Positions 26,501-38,500 of a DNA stretch of 64,000 nt are shown piece after piece. The notes below the pieces were generated by a model. The model had not been told where the DNA came from, made no database searches, and worked only from the letters and a program-made list of their open reading frames with translations. Position 1 is the stretch's first letter. Every line of letters starts with the position of its first letter. The DNA is from Paralichthys olivaceus (Eukaryota > Chordata > Actinopteri > Pleuronectiformes > Paralichthyidae): positions 1,302,001 through 1,366,000 of the forward strand of contig NC_091111.1 in assembly GCF_024713975.1 (NCBI RefSeq). The letters are read 5' to 3'. A program made the translations under genes and the position numbers.

Positions 26501-27597
26501 CTTTTTGTTTGGAGGTAGAAGAAGAGTGTGGTTGGGGATGTAGGTGGGAATGGATGGTGGAATGTATAGTCAGAATTTTAAAGTGTATAAACAGGAGTAT
26601 TTGATTTGTAATAGGTAACTATTGAACTGTGAATTAGTGTTTTTGGTTTGTTAAAGGTTCAGTGTGTAGAATTTTGTGACATCTAGTGTTGAAGTTGCAT
26701 GATGCAGCTGAACACCCCTCATCTCACCCTCTCCTTCCAAACATGAAAAAGAACCTGAGGTAGCTTCAGTTGTCATGAAAACTCAAAAGGTGTTTAGATA
26801 CATTAGTCCAGTCTGGACTAATGAATCTAAACCTGGCGGCCTCTGTAGAGAGGACTCCCTCAAAGTAAATATAAAGTATTTAAATATAAAGGGCCTTTTC
26901 TGGGGTAAAGGAAACTACAATTCATACAATTTAGATGAAATGAACTAGTGAAAACATCATGAGGATTATTCTACATTACATTTCTGCCAATAGATCCATT
27001 TCACCTGAATCTTACACACTAGTAAATACTTGGATTAAACATAAGCAGTGAAGGTTGATGTGACGATGAAGGAAACTCACAGAAAAGAGCCTGACAGGTG
27101 AATCTGGTGACCCCTGACAGCTCCACCGGGACGTCATTGATCAACACCTGCTCTTCACCCACCGATATGTTGAAATTGATCTGGAGAACAAACAACAACT
27201 ACAACAACTGCGTTCATCCCACTGGCTCACGTTTCCTTAGTCATAGTTTGGTTTTAACTGTGTACCTGCAAGTTGTTGGAGTCCTGCAGCTGTGTGTCCG
27301 CCAGTGTCCCTGCTGTCACGTTAATCAAGATGGTTTCCTACAGACAGCAGTCAATACAACCACAGCATAAAAACAGAGAGAGACGCGAGGGTTAACACCA
27401 CAATGTCTGCCAGTCCTCAGCAGTGAGCTGTGGCGAGGTGCTAACAGCAAGCATCTTCGTGTTAGCTCAGTGTGATGTCAGCTCGTGTTGGCCTCCTGGA
27501 TTCTCACCGTATTCAGCTGCCGAGGCGACGACTGTGCGGACACCACTGAGAGAAGAACCTGAAGCACGGCGCAGAGTGCCGCTCCGGACATTTCCAT
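23542..27597 (-). CDS. ginm1: Glycoprotein integral membrane protein 1
   Basis: Type I single-pass membrane glycoprotein of unknown biochemical role. Eight coding exons on the minus strand (high to low): 27597-27508, 27337-27266, 27180-27081, 25218-25064, 24594-24435, 24357-24131, 23936-23773, 23647-23542, joining in frame to 357 residues (human about 330). Residues 1-21 form a signal peptide (LCAVLQVLLSVVS core). Sequons at N36, N58 and N92 suggest N-glycosylation of the lumenal part. Diagnostic matches to the human protein are 'GVTRFTCQ', 'GKLPETPLR' and 'MCQWME', the last just before the membrane helix at about 289-312 (LFFLVMWVVVIGVVG). The acidic cytoplasmic tail ends in 'EAEGEEKKP' and is diverged. 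The ATG at 27597 has a second in-frame ATG two codons on, and either could be used. Position between katna1 and ppil4 confirms the call. Confidence 0.93.
25700..26025 (-). mobile_element. L2-type LINE 3' part in a ginm1 intron
   Basis: Begins with 'aatcaatcaaatt' tail repeats, then 'cccatattcacaaatcacaa', 'ctgcccttaaccctcag', 'agaaacctcagagagagcc' and 'gagggatccctctccc'. The same order, inverted, is seen at 46.15-46.35 kb. Another unit, ending in 'gtgctatacaaataaag' and ATT repeats (about 26080-26285), adjoins it in opposite orientation. Confidence 0.72.
26080..26285 (+). mobile_element. LINE-like 3' end with ATT tail
   Basis: Ends with 'gaaaggtgctatacaaataa' followed by 'agtttattataataattattat', the typical 3' end of teleost non-LTR elements. 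The upstream part ('tagttcagtaaacatctctaaaagaac') is the non-coding end of the element. Confidence 0.5.
26651..27025 (-). mobile_element. TTAA-flanked MITE, copy 2 (inverted), ginm1 intron 3
   Basis: Starts 'ttaaaggttcagtgtgtag' and ends near 'gaatcttacacactag'. The body is the reverse complement of the copy at 12.64 kb ('cctctgtagagaggactccc', 'ccttccaaacatg'). It lies about 55 bp from the exon 3 donor. Confidence 0.78.
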
Positions 27598-27673
27598 TCT
27601 TAGCTGACTCAACTTAGCAGCAGCAGCAGCAGGTTAGCCGCTACAACAACAACACACAACAACACTCGTGAAA

Positions 27674-27714
27674 TGCGCATGCGAGTGACGCTTCCTAATT
27701 GTCTTCTCGCGAGA
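27674..27714 (-). promoter_or_regulatory. ginm1: ginm1 core promoter: NRF1-like site and TCTCGCGAGA element
   Basis: TGCGCATGCG at 27674-27683 matches the NRF1 consensus core. The perfect palindrome TCTCGCGAGA at 27705-27714 is the known CGCG core-promoter element of vertebrate housekeeping genes. Both lie 77-120 bp upstream of the ginm1 ATG, in a GC-rich patch, without a TATA box. This is typical of a broadly expressed gene. Because the palindrome is symmetric, it could also drive transcription to the right, but no rightward gene starts here. Confidence 0.65.
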
Positions 27715-28019
27715 TCAAGACCGTCAGCGTGGCGGTTGGAGATGGAGGCGCAACAGCGGTGATTCCGGGAGGTCAGGTGACCCTGTCTGTGACGCAGCAC
27801 ATGGAGGGGTGAGGGGGCGTGGAGGGGCACGAGGTGGTGAAGAGGAAAAGGAAGGGCTGGAAAAAATGGGAATTAGCATCAGGGAGGAAGAGGTTAAGAA
27901 TAGGGTGTACAATGAAGTTATAGTGCCACTCCTTCACAGTGCAGACATATAAGTACAAAAATACTCAAAAGTAAAAAAATAAGTATTTGAAATAGTGGGA
28001 ATTGACAACATTTACAAAT

Positions 28020-28250
28020 ATACATCTTGAAGTAGCTGTATTGCACAGTGGATGGGTGGGTATTGCACATGAATGAGTATTGCCAGAGTGATTATGGCAC
28101 AGTATGATTAATAAATATATTGCACTGTGGATGGTTGAGTATTGCACATTATTGCCATGTCATGATTAATTGCAAAGTCATGATTATTGCACAGTAATGC
28201 CCAGTACGTTGTTATTGCACAGTATATGATTAATAAATAGTTATTGCACA
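28020..28250. repeat. Degenerate 'TATTGCACAGT' repeat zone
   Basis: Repeated short phrases 'attgcacagtggatggg', 'tattgcacat', 'gcacagtatgattaataaat' recur at irregular spacing. It may be the non-coding flank of the adjacent LINE. Similar 'attgcacattg' phrases occur in the Rex1-like insertion near 39.7 kb. Confidence 0.55.
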
Positions 28251-28289
28251 GTGGGTGGGGGTAAAGTCTGTGAGGGATTTTTTTCTTTT

Positions 28290-28510
28290 TTAAAGGTTAA
28301 AGGTGTGACAGAGAAAAAACAAACAAAAAGACACAGTTGGCAAGACAGGTGGGACAGAGAGAGGCATCTGTATTCTGTTCACAAGAGTGTTAAAGTTAAA
28401 AGGATCCGGGGTGGAAATAGGAGAGAGGAAATGGTGTTATCTAGGTTAGGGAACATGGGACAGGCTTGTGTGAGGGCCGTCAGGAAGAGGGATCAGTGGA
28501 GCACGTGGTT
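28290..28510 (+). mobile_element. LINE relic (C-terminal RNase H-like end of pol)
   Basis: The frame 28251-28514 includes 'SWQDRWDRERHLYSVHKSV' and 'RGGNRREEMVLSRLG'. The W-Q-x-x-W-D pattern followed by 'NRREE...SRLR.G' is the familiar C-terminal end of teleost LINE pol proteins. The frame then drifts, so the copy is dead. This is recognition from memory. A protein search would settle the clade. Confidence 0.6.
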
Positions 28511-28544
28511 ATGAGTTGTAGGAGGTATACGGGACACAGAGGGA

Positions 28545-28790
28545 GATAATGGTCTGTATTTATATAGAGCTTTTCTAGTCCTGATGACCACTCAAAGCAA
28601 ATTACAGCACAGTTATTGTCATTCCACATTCATACGTCATATGTTCATATATGTTCAACACTTTCTCTATGGCAATTTTGGGTTAAGTATCTTGCCCAAA
28701 CACTTCAGCATATGGAATAGGGAAGACTGGGATCGAAGTGCTGACCCTCTGGTTAGAGGACGACCGCTCGACCCCCTCTACCCCTGTTTG
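28545..28790 (+). mobile_element. MITE-like repeat, 'TGATGACCACTCAAAGC' family, copy 3
   Basis: Contains 'ggtctgtatttatatagagc', 'ctagtcctgatgaccactc', 'gtatcttgcccaaacacttc' and 'gaggacgaccgctcgacccc', in family order. Diverged but nearly full length. Confidence 0.75.
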
Positions 28791-29039
28791 ACAAGCCAAA
28801 ATGTACTCAGACAAGGCCTGTAATCCCTTAAAGTGAAGCCATGGCTTTCTGGGTCCGTTTTTCACAGGGTATGATGGTAACTATAGGAATAGATGTTTGG
28901 ATTTTATAGTAGGAGTAGATGTGAGGTAGGATTGAGGATAAAGCAGGCCATATGTTAGGGTGTGTGCGGTTTTACTGTTTACATTTATATATAATTATTA
29001 TAATGAAGGGATTTAGATTGTGAGTCTTTTTTCTGATCC

Positions 29040-29115
29040 ACACAGAAGGCGGCATTAATGCACCTAAAAGCTGGATGCCAACCATTGTAAAACAAGAAGA
29101 AGAAGCAGAAGAAGA
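29040..29115 (+). mobile_element. LINE 3' tail with AAG repeats
   Basis: 'ggcggcattaatgcaccta', 'gctggatgccaaccattg', then 'aaaacaagaagaagaagcag'. This is the 3' end of the LINE whose coding relic lies about 0.5 kb upstream. A related motif occurs at 29495-29551 next to the ppil4 start. Confidence 0.6.
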
Positions 29116-29494
29116 TGGCAGGAAGAATGGGACAGAGGAGATAAGGGCAGATATTTCATCGTAATCAAAAGAAATTGGTGAATTGAGAACAACCCCCAGA
29201 GAAAGAAAGGAAGATGTTATAGTATCAAGAATGAGGTTTGGTCATACAGGTCTAAACAGCACATTTAAGATAATGAACAGACATGTGAGTACATGTGAAT
29301 CATATATTCTTAATCTGTCCATAATACCAGAGACAGACACTTAAAAACTCACTCCAAAGAAACAGTTGTATAACAGAATATTTATATATTACAGAGGGAC
29401 TCGGGTGATGCAGGATATATTCAGGTTTCTAAAAATCACTGGACTCTATTACATAGTTTATCTAAATATAATTCAGACTCACACTCCTTTCCAG

Positions 29495-29551
29495 ACGGTG
29501 GCGGTAATGCGCCGATAAGTTGTTTGCCAGGCGTCAGCCTCTAGAAGAAGT
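29495..29551 (+). promoter_or_regulatory. ppil4: LINE-tail-like sequence in the ppil4 5' UTR/promoter
   Basis: 'ggtggcggtaatgcgccgat', 'aagttgtttgccagg', then 'ctctagaagaag' parallels the LINE tail at 29040-29115 block by block, and ends 4 bp before the ppil4 ATG. It is therefore likely transcribed as 5' UTR. Confidence 0.45.
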
Positions 29552-29555
29552 CAGC

Positions 29556-32500
29556 ATGGCGGTGCTCCTTGAAACGACACTGGGCGACATAGTAATAGAT
29601 TTGTTTACAGACGAAAGGCCTAAAAGTAAGAAAACCAAGCCACTGCTACATCATGAGAGTTAACGTCGTGTACGGGTCGTTTGTGGAGTAAACTAGAAAG
29701 ATGGATTTTCATGATAATCGCAGAATAACGACGTGCTAGCCAAGGCTGCTAGCTTGTTTGCTTCCTTTCATTGGCGTACGTTACAGTAGCTAACAGTTGA
29801 TTCACCAACAGCAACAACTCTGGAATGAACTTACAGAAATTCTTATTTTCGTAAAGCTGAATAGATTTTAATATTCATTTGTTATTATTTGGTCAGATGT
29901 GATGACTCTGTTTATCTTTAGCCTCTGCTCTTCTTCTTGCAGCTTCCCTAAACTTTCTGAAATTATGCAAAATAAAATACTACAACTACTGCCTCATCCA
30001 CAATGTTCAGGTAAGACTCGAGTTTTTGGCAGAGCTGTGAATGAGTCTTCTTGCTGTTGTCTGTTCAGACCTGTCACAGACTCGTGTTGACTGGCCTGAG
30101 GATGGCGGTGTGGTCACAGAGGAGATTTTGATTAGTTTTAAGCCTAGTTTATGCTTCTGCGTCACGTCGACGCCGTAGCTACGGCGTAGGTACGGCGTCG
30201 ACGCAGACCCCTACGCCGTAGCCTGACGTGCACCTCCCAAAAATCCTAACTACGCGGACGTCGACGCGGACCGTAAGCGCTGTGATTGGTCCGCTCAGAA
30301 CGTAAGTTCCGGCAGTTGCTTTTCCGGTCTTTCTTCCTCGTCGTAAAAACCAACTCCGCAAACGTTTTCTTTGTAGCTTGCGCTTCAACATTTGCAATAT
30401 AAGCATTTGTTCTTCAATATTGATGAGCTCCAACAACAAATACAGCTGCTCCACCTCGGTCGCCATTGTTTACTGTTGTTTACTTTACGGAAGAAAAAGC
30501 GAGGATTCGGCTATAACCACACAAACACACCGCTACACCCCCTAGCGGCATGGCGGTGAATTGCAGAGCAACGCGTTCCCTCGACGCAGAACTTCGAATG
30601 CTCAACGACCTACGGCGTAGGTACGGCGTAGACGTGACGCAGAAGCATAAACTAGGCTTTAGACATGGACCAAAACAAACCCTCACATGTAGAGGAGTTT
30701 TCTTACCTCAGGCTGAGCACTGGATACACACAGATGCTTGTGAAAACTGAAGATGAGAGTAGAAGTTGTAGCCTTAGATTTATGTTGCAGGTTAATGCAA
30801 CAGTGCTCATGTTCCATATTCCAATCATGAATCATCTAAGACAACTGCCACCAATTTAAAATGGAAGGGGGCTTTCATGCCCCATTTTACTTTTAGTGAG
30901 AAATGGATGTACCGCAGCAATCATTTAGTCGAGTGTTACATACAACAAAGAAATAATTCTTTATGAATGTGAAGATTTGACTAAGACTTGGCCTGTGTGA
31001 TGATGTGATGGGCCTTCAAATATGTTTACTTAGTTTAACTTTTTACATTCACCTTGAAGTCCGCTGGTGAATATTTCAATATTGTGTATTGCATTTTTCA
31101 TCAGCTCTCCATACAGTCATATTTTAACCAAATTCCTAAATATACAAACAAATCTTTACCGTCCAATTAAAAGTTGTGGTAAATATACACTGTTTCCTGC
31201 TTTTTCCATCCAAAGTGTGGTAGACATGCTTCATGTCATAATGTGCCTGTCTCCTCCACAGAGAGACTTCATTGTGCAGACAGGTGATCCCACTGGTACC
31301 GGCCGTGGTGGAGAATCTGTCTACAGGTCAGTCATCAGCTTACCTACTGAATTCTTTTGTTCTTTAATTTTTTTTATACACCCCCAGTTGAACAGATTTT
31401 CTCTTTTGTTTGTGTTTAGCAAACTCTATGGGGACCAAGCTTCCTTTTTTGATGTGGAGAAAGCACCACGCATCAAACACAAAAAGAGGGGGACTGTATC
31501 CATGGTGAACAATGGAAACGATCAGCATGGCTCTCAGGTGACAAGCATGTTATTTTATCTACAGTTGCCAAAAGATTCCAGATTAGACACAACAGGGAAC
31601 TAGAAACTAAGTTAAAAATAACTTGTGTATCATGAATATTGTGAATCTTCTGATATGAAGTCCTGAGTATGTCCACGATTAAAATGCTTGCACATCAATG
31701 GTGTGTTACTGTCAGATTCAAATTATTTTAAAACCTTAAATTGATAGTAATATATTAAGTCTTGTTGTGATTTGGTGTGATTTTATAAGTGGTCTACGAT
31801 GTGTTGGCATTTGTTTTTATAGATATGACACACAGTGTACTTAATCTGTTGGTATCTTTGTCCTTAGTTTCTTATTACAACTGGTGAGAACCTGGACTAC
31901 TTGGATGGAGTCCATACTGTGTTTGGGGAAGTTACAGAAGGCTTAGATGTCTTGACCAAAATCAATGAGACCTTTGTTGACAAGGACTTTTTCCCATTTC
32001 AGGATATCAGGTGAGGTGGCTCTATTGTGTATTAAGTGAATGGCACTTGTGTTGTCAAGGTCAGAGGTTTTATTCCAACAATAACATAAATCAACAAAAA
32101 TATGTGTATTTGTAGTTTCTCAGAAAAAAACTTAAGTATTACAGTGATGGGAAAATAATGCATCCTTTTCTTCAGGATAAATCACACAGTGATACTGGAA
32201 GACCCATTTGATGATCCTCCTAACCTGCCCATCCCTGATCGCTCACCCGAGCCCACCACAGAGCAGCTAGATGTGAGTACTCTGCCACTGTTTGACATGT
32301 TAAAGGGGGCATGTGATATGACCAAAATCTTATATCCCAATAGAGGTCACTTCATATTCAGATAACTCCCAGTCAACTAAATTGTTTCCTTGGGTTTGCA
32401 GATGTTAAATTGTAGCAGGCAGCTTTGTCATGTGTTGTGTCTCATGCTAAAGCCTATTGCAGTGTCTGAGTGTGGGGTTTGTTTTTCAGCTCTCCACGGA

Positions 32501-35500
32501 CTCTAGTGTCTCTCATCCATAGTCTGGCTTTGTGATAGAAGTAGCTCCTCTTTTAGGAATGATTCTCTAGTTTTCTCTCGGCTGGTCTAGTCCTTCTCTT
32601 TCTGTGTCATGTTCACTCTCCTCCATGTTTGTTTGTGTCGCCTTCACACAAATTCCCTGCATCCGTGTTGTGTGGAGAAACACAAAGCATCATCAAAATG
32701 AGGAAAAATATGATAGTAAGGGAATTTTGGGGTAAAAATAAATATATGCAATATTTGACAACTGACATTTGTCTACCATCACATGATATACAGTTATATC
32801 AAACTGCTCTGTATAAAAGTGTTTGTTCTGGTGTTGCGTAGGGGACCTTTGTGAAATCTGATTAATGTCCTCATTAAGATATGTCACTTAAGTAAGCCTT
32901 GGTTTAGGCTGAAGACTACAAGTGTGAAAATAAAAAAGCTCTGATAGTTTTGGATACATTAGCTGCCTGCTACTTGCGTCATAATCATCAATCTTAACCC
33001 TGCAGTCAGAAGTCAAGCTACATTGATCTGAAGGTTTCTGCATGTCAATATACGGTAAAAAGCAACATCAGGTTACTTAATACATGTTCAGTCCAAATTA
33101 ATCAATCAATCAATCAGATTTTATTTGTATCGCCCATATTCACAAATCACAATATGTCTCATAGGCAAATCAGCCTGAAAACACACTCTGAACATCTGAA
33201 AGGATGAATAAAGAAGACAAAAAAGAAGGAAAATGTGTATGATAACTAAACATTCTGTGCAGAGTGGCAGAATTGGAGCTGACGAAGTGATTGACGATAC
33301 AGAAGGGAAAAAGGCCGAAGAGCTTGAGGAGAGGCTGAAGGAGAATGAGGCCAAGACTCAGGCCATCCTGCTGGAGATGGTGAGAAGAAGAAATCAGATC
33401 TTATCTTTTCCGCTAAAGAGGAGTTTTTTCCAGACAATTCTTACCCACGCTTATTCCAGGTAGGGGACCTCCCTGACGCGAACGTGAAACCTCCAGAGAA
33501 TGTGCTGTTTGTGTGCAAACTGAACCCAGTGACCACAGATGAGGACCTGGAAATCATTTTCTCCCGCTTTGGGGTCATAAAAAGGTGACGCTAACCTTTT
33601 ATTCTGACATAATGCTAGACTGTAACTGAAACTAATAATGCGGGTAATTTCATAGATATTAGTTTATGTGAAAATTGTATATGTGCTGCATTTAGCTTTA
33701 GTTCTACATTATATTTTGAACTAACTGTTGATGAATTTCTTATGACACTGTTGTAGCTGTGAGATCATCAGAGACTGGAAAACAGGAGATTCCCTCTGTT
33801 ACGCTTTTATTGAGTTTGACAAGGTAAGTTTATCCACATTTTCTGTACATAATATCTGAGTGAGGTGTATTCAGTGCATTCAGACAGTTTTCAGACCCCT
33901 TTACTTTTTAATATACTTTTTTTTAAATATCCCATAATGACCATAAGGAAGTAAAGTATTCAGACACTTTGCTTTGAATCCTGTTTACCTCTGAGATGTT
34001 TCTACAACGTGATACTATCTGAATGTACTGTATTTGTACGTGCTGCACATGTCTATGTAAAGTATGTCGGAATGTGTTTACAGTTCAGTACACTTCAGCT
34101 TTTTGGGAAATACGCACACTCGCATTCTTTCTGAGAGCGAGCTTATGCTAATGTGTCTCTGACAGTTCAGGGCTGTTGTCACAATATAGGTAGCCTAGCT
34201 TAGCATGGAGATTGTTCCGAGTGAAATCCAGCCTGTGTTAAAACCAAGCAAGAGACGTGTTTTGTTTAAGGTACCAATGAGTTCTGAAATACAATCCAAG
34301 AAGTCCAGATCCGTGAATTAGAGGGCTTCTCACAAACCAAAATACACAGCAGGATTTTTCCTTTGGGAGACGAAACACCATTCATGTTACAAAGTAACCC
34401 ACTGGGAATATGTGCTTAGATTTAAATGTACTAAATAAATATTTTAAAAGCTATGTTTTTGAAGCATATGTTTTAACTCTGAAAACGGACATCCTGGGGG
34501 CAGCCCTTAACTTCCTACAGGAGTTTTTTGTATGATTGTTTTTGAATTAATCTAAAGCTAAAACAATAATAGTTAGAGCATTCATTGTTTTTACAGCAGA
34601 AAGCCAAACGCCTGCTACTTTTATACCATCACATTATATTGATGATGTCATTATGTTTAGTTAAAGGTCCAGTGTGTAAGATTATGGTGAAAGGGATCTT
34701 TTGTCAGAAATTTAACATAAATTAATTCTAGTGATGTTTTCACTGGTGTGTTTCATCTAAATTATACAAATTGTTGTTTTCTTTACCATAAAGTGGGCCC
34801 TTCATATTTAAATACTTTATATTTACATCAAGGGGGTCCTCTCTAAGGAGGCCTCCATGTTTGTTTACAGTGTCCAAACTGGACAAACTAAAACCTTTTG
34901 AGTTTTTATAACAACTGAAGGATTCCACAGGTTCTCTTTCATGTTTGGAAGGGGAGGATGAGGTGAGGGGTGTTCAGCTGCAACATGACACTTCACCATT
35001 AGAACCTTTAAGTGTGAAATATGCTGATAATGCGAGGTGTTGCCAAAGAGTGGCTGAACAGGAGTAGAGAGAAATGTTCATATCTCAAAAACAAAAAATA
35101 ACCATAGTTCAAACTACTTATGGGGAGTTAAGTAATACTTTGTTCATGTTTCTATATTTACAAATCTGTCAATATGGCTCATGTATTTATGAAACTTTAG
35201 TGACATTTTTGGTATAATTTCTAACACAATTTCAATACTTTCCTTATTGATTAAGAGATGTGAAGCATTTGAAGATGCTCTTCTCTATACTAAATTATCA
35301 GTATGAAAATATGAGTGAAACAATTCTAGAATCGTCAATGAAGAGAAGTAAACGTAAAGTAATGTGCTCCCTGGAGTAGTTTTGATTTTGTTCATGTAAA
35401 CTCTGACTATGGGTCAGATTTGATAGCGCCGTCTCACAATTCCCTGTTCTCTCTCTATTCTCTTCTTCCGTCAATTAATCATTGATGGAATAACCTGTCA

Positions 35501-38500
35501 ATGTATGGTGCATCGAACACCATTAATTGCAGTTCAAGCAGACTTTTGTGATACGTATATAGCGCATGTTGATATGACAATGATGATACATTTTCAATAT
35601 ATCAGACAGCCCATATTATAAGACAGTTATCTCATGAAAGTGACAGCTGGAAAACCCCATGCATTATGTGAATAATGCAAATCAGGCATTCATAAACTTC
35701 TTGTTATTATATTGACAGTAATCACATGGGTTGTTATCACATGGAGTCACAATGAGAAGCAGAAGTTATATAGATATATTTATGATGAAGCTGTCCATCA
35801 TGGAAGTAAAACATAAAAACCATTGGTGTGTTGGACTTCCCTGTGGTAATATTTTGAACCAACACCTTTACTTTTCAATGAGGAAGTCCAAGTGCAGTAT
35901 TAGTTCTGTCAGTGGTTTGAAGCGGCTGCAGACCTTCATGAACTACATTCAAAAGAGGCAACTCCTGAAATAAGGTTCAACCAAATTATCAATCTGTTTC
36001 CCCCAGTCAGTGAGTTACAAGCAACCTTTGCATGGAGCTCACTTTCAATACGATTTTTTTTCCCCGAGTTTGTAAATGTTGAGTTTGGGAAGAAGTTAAT
36101 GAGAAAGTTAGTTAGTAAAATGACTGGTTTTAATCATGAGTTTTGTTTTCCAGTCATTCAATTAGAAGTGTATTTGCACCATGGCGTTCATCTTTGCTTG
36201 TACATAAACTAATGTGATGTAGAAATTGGAGCTGCAGTGATAGGTCAGTTCTTTGATTGCTGATCCACAGACAACTGTAGTAGTCTGTAGTATTTTAGTC
36301 CTTTTGTCAAGAAAAATGACAAAAGGACTTTCTGGGTTCTCTGGGTTCAAAATATTTCTGCTTGTTTCTGAATCTCTGTGGTTTTAGGCTGTTGGTCGAG
36401 CGTAAGAGAAGACATCATCTTAGACTACTGGACAGCTTGATTTAATTTTTGCAAATGAACTAAGAAAATAATCGGTGGTTTTATCAGTGATTTAATGAAT
36501 AATTGTGAAAATAACCAACTTGTAATCAATGTATGTGTGCCTGACATTAACTTCTGTCACACTTTGGTTTCTGGCTCCACAGCAAGACGATTGTGAAAAG
36601 GCCTATTTCAAAATGGACAACGTGCTCATTGATGATCGACGCATTCACGTGGACTTCAGCCAGTCAGTCGCAAAGATCAAATGGAAAGGGAAAGGTACTT
36701 GCGGTGAAGCCTTTGTGTTTTACTTTGTTTGAATGGCTCTTTATGTTCTATCAGGTTACTTTAAGGGCTGGGTATCGCCTTTCATTTCCCAAATAGATAA
36801 ATGTCCCATCCACAAGGTTCCAATTCAATTAGAATTACAATTCAATGTAGATTTGCTTCTAAGAATGGACAGAGCCATTTCATTCATGTGCTTTTTCTTT
36901 AACATGACTATCAAGTGCTTTCATTCGGGCAGATGGTGCAGACAGTGTTCTCTAGATCAAGTCAACTTCCCTGAATAGTTCAACCAATCCTGTAAATTTA
37001 CTATATATACATTCAGCATCAGTGTATTATAAAGATTGCCTAACCAAGCAAAACTACCTTTGAGAAACACACTATGCACTCTACTCAAAAGCATTTCACA
37101 TCTGCACAGATGTAGTTGGGATTGTCACTTCACTAAAATGTTTGTGTGTTAGTAAAACATTGTGTGACTCTTCCTCCAGTATATTGTTGAATAATGGAAG
37201 TCGCGTCAGTTTTTTGGGGTTGCATAGAATTGGAAGGTGACTTCAACACAAATGTCTTTAGCAGTGGGCTGTTTGTTTTTGCAGATTGTGCTTGTGATGT
37301 CTTATTAAGATTTGTTAGTCTAGGTTGCACATCTTCCATATGGCTTTGCTTTTGACTAAACTCCAACCTGACATCTGTCTTAAAGACTTAGTGTCTCATG
37401 TGGCAAGATCTTGTTGCATTAGAATGTCAAGTCAGATTAAAGTGATTAAAGTTCCATGCTTCCATGTGAACTGGCCAAAGAGAGTAACAGGCAAATATTA
37501 ATGATAATAAGATTGGATCGGTGTCTTTGATTTTTAATAAATACATTTTTAACCATCAAGTACACCTATTTCTTCATTTAATGTTACTGTCCTGCTCATC
37601 TTCAACTTTTACATTAAGAAAGAGTTTACAGTCACAACTTTCTGTTTCCTAGGTGGGAAGTATACTAAAGATGACTTCAAAGCCTACGAGAAGGACGTGG
37701 AGAACAAATCCAAACTGGCTCTCAAGGATCAAGTGAAGCCTAAACAAGAGTATCCTTGTGTTGAAGGCTGTGAGTTAATTTTCCAGTTTTACCACTTCAT
37801 GTCATACCATTTTATTCTGAAGTATTTAACTATAGAGCCTCTGTTGTAGTGGCCATGTGCCTTTTTCTACTGATTTATTTAGACATGGGTCAGAAAACAT
37901 CAGAACTATCTGTCTGGAGCCCTTTTAAATGCAAATAATAGGCTGTTATTCTAAAAAAAGACTCATTTTGGTGTGTGTTTATTTTTACCTTAATTTTTAG
38001 AATAGCTGCACAGATCAACAATTCTGTCATGAGTGGTTTTCCACACCTCACTATCTTCTGACCTTCCATGAAACTAGCAGCAGTAATGGAGTTTAGAGAT
38101 CTACCTTTCCTCTGCTCCGCTTTACATATTCAGCAAATGCAGTGCGCTTGTTCTCGAAATGTCTTTGAACATTTGAACGCTGCTGATCAAACTTTCCAGT
38201 TCAGTAGTAGTGGAGGTGAATGAAAACAAATCTGTCCACATGGATGGAAGATGTCCTGGAGTTTTCCCTAATTTTCTCCAAAAGTTCCAAGTATGATCTG
38301 CTAATAGAGGAGGACCAGGAGGCGACAAGCCATTGGCACTCAGAGAAGAAGCACAAGGAAAAGAGGCACCATCATCATTCTGGTGATGAGGACAGCAGGA
38401 AGACCAAAAAGCACAAGGTATCTGTTCTGTACATCTCCGCTTTCACACATTTATTTAATCTCTAAGTTCCCTGAGCCAACAAAACAAGTCTGTAACACTG

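Larger units (their letters stand above)
27720..29490. other. ginm1-ppil4 intergenic region, mostly LINE debris
   Basis: The two genes diverge from this gap. It holds an irregular 'tattgcacag' repeat zone (about 28020-28250), a LINE coding relic (28290-28510), a MITE (28545-28790), a LINE tail (29040-29115) and unassigned DNA. No host gene was recognised. Confidence 0.55.

Noticed and set aside
30179-30466. 95-codon minus-strand frame as a host gene
   Set aside because: It lies wholly inside the Harbinger-type element's terminal repeats, so it is element-derived.
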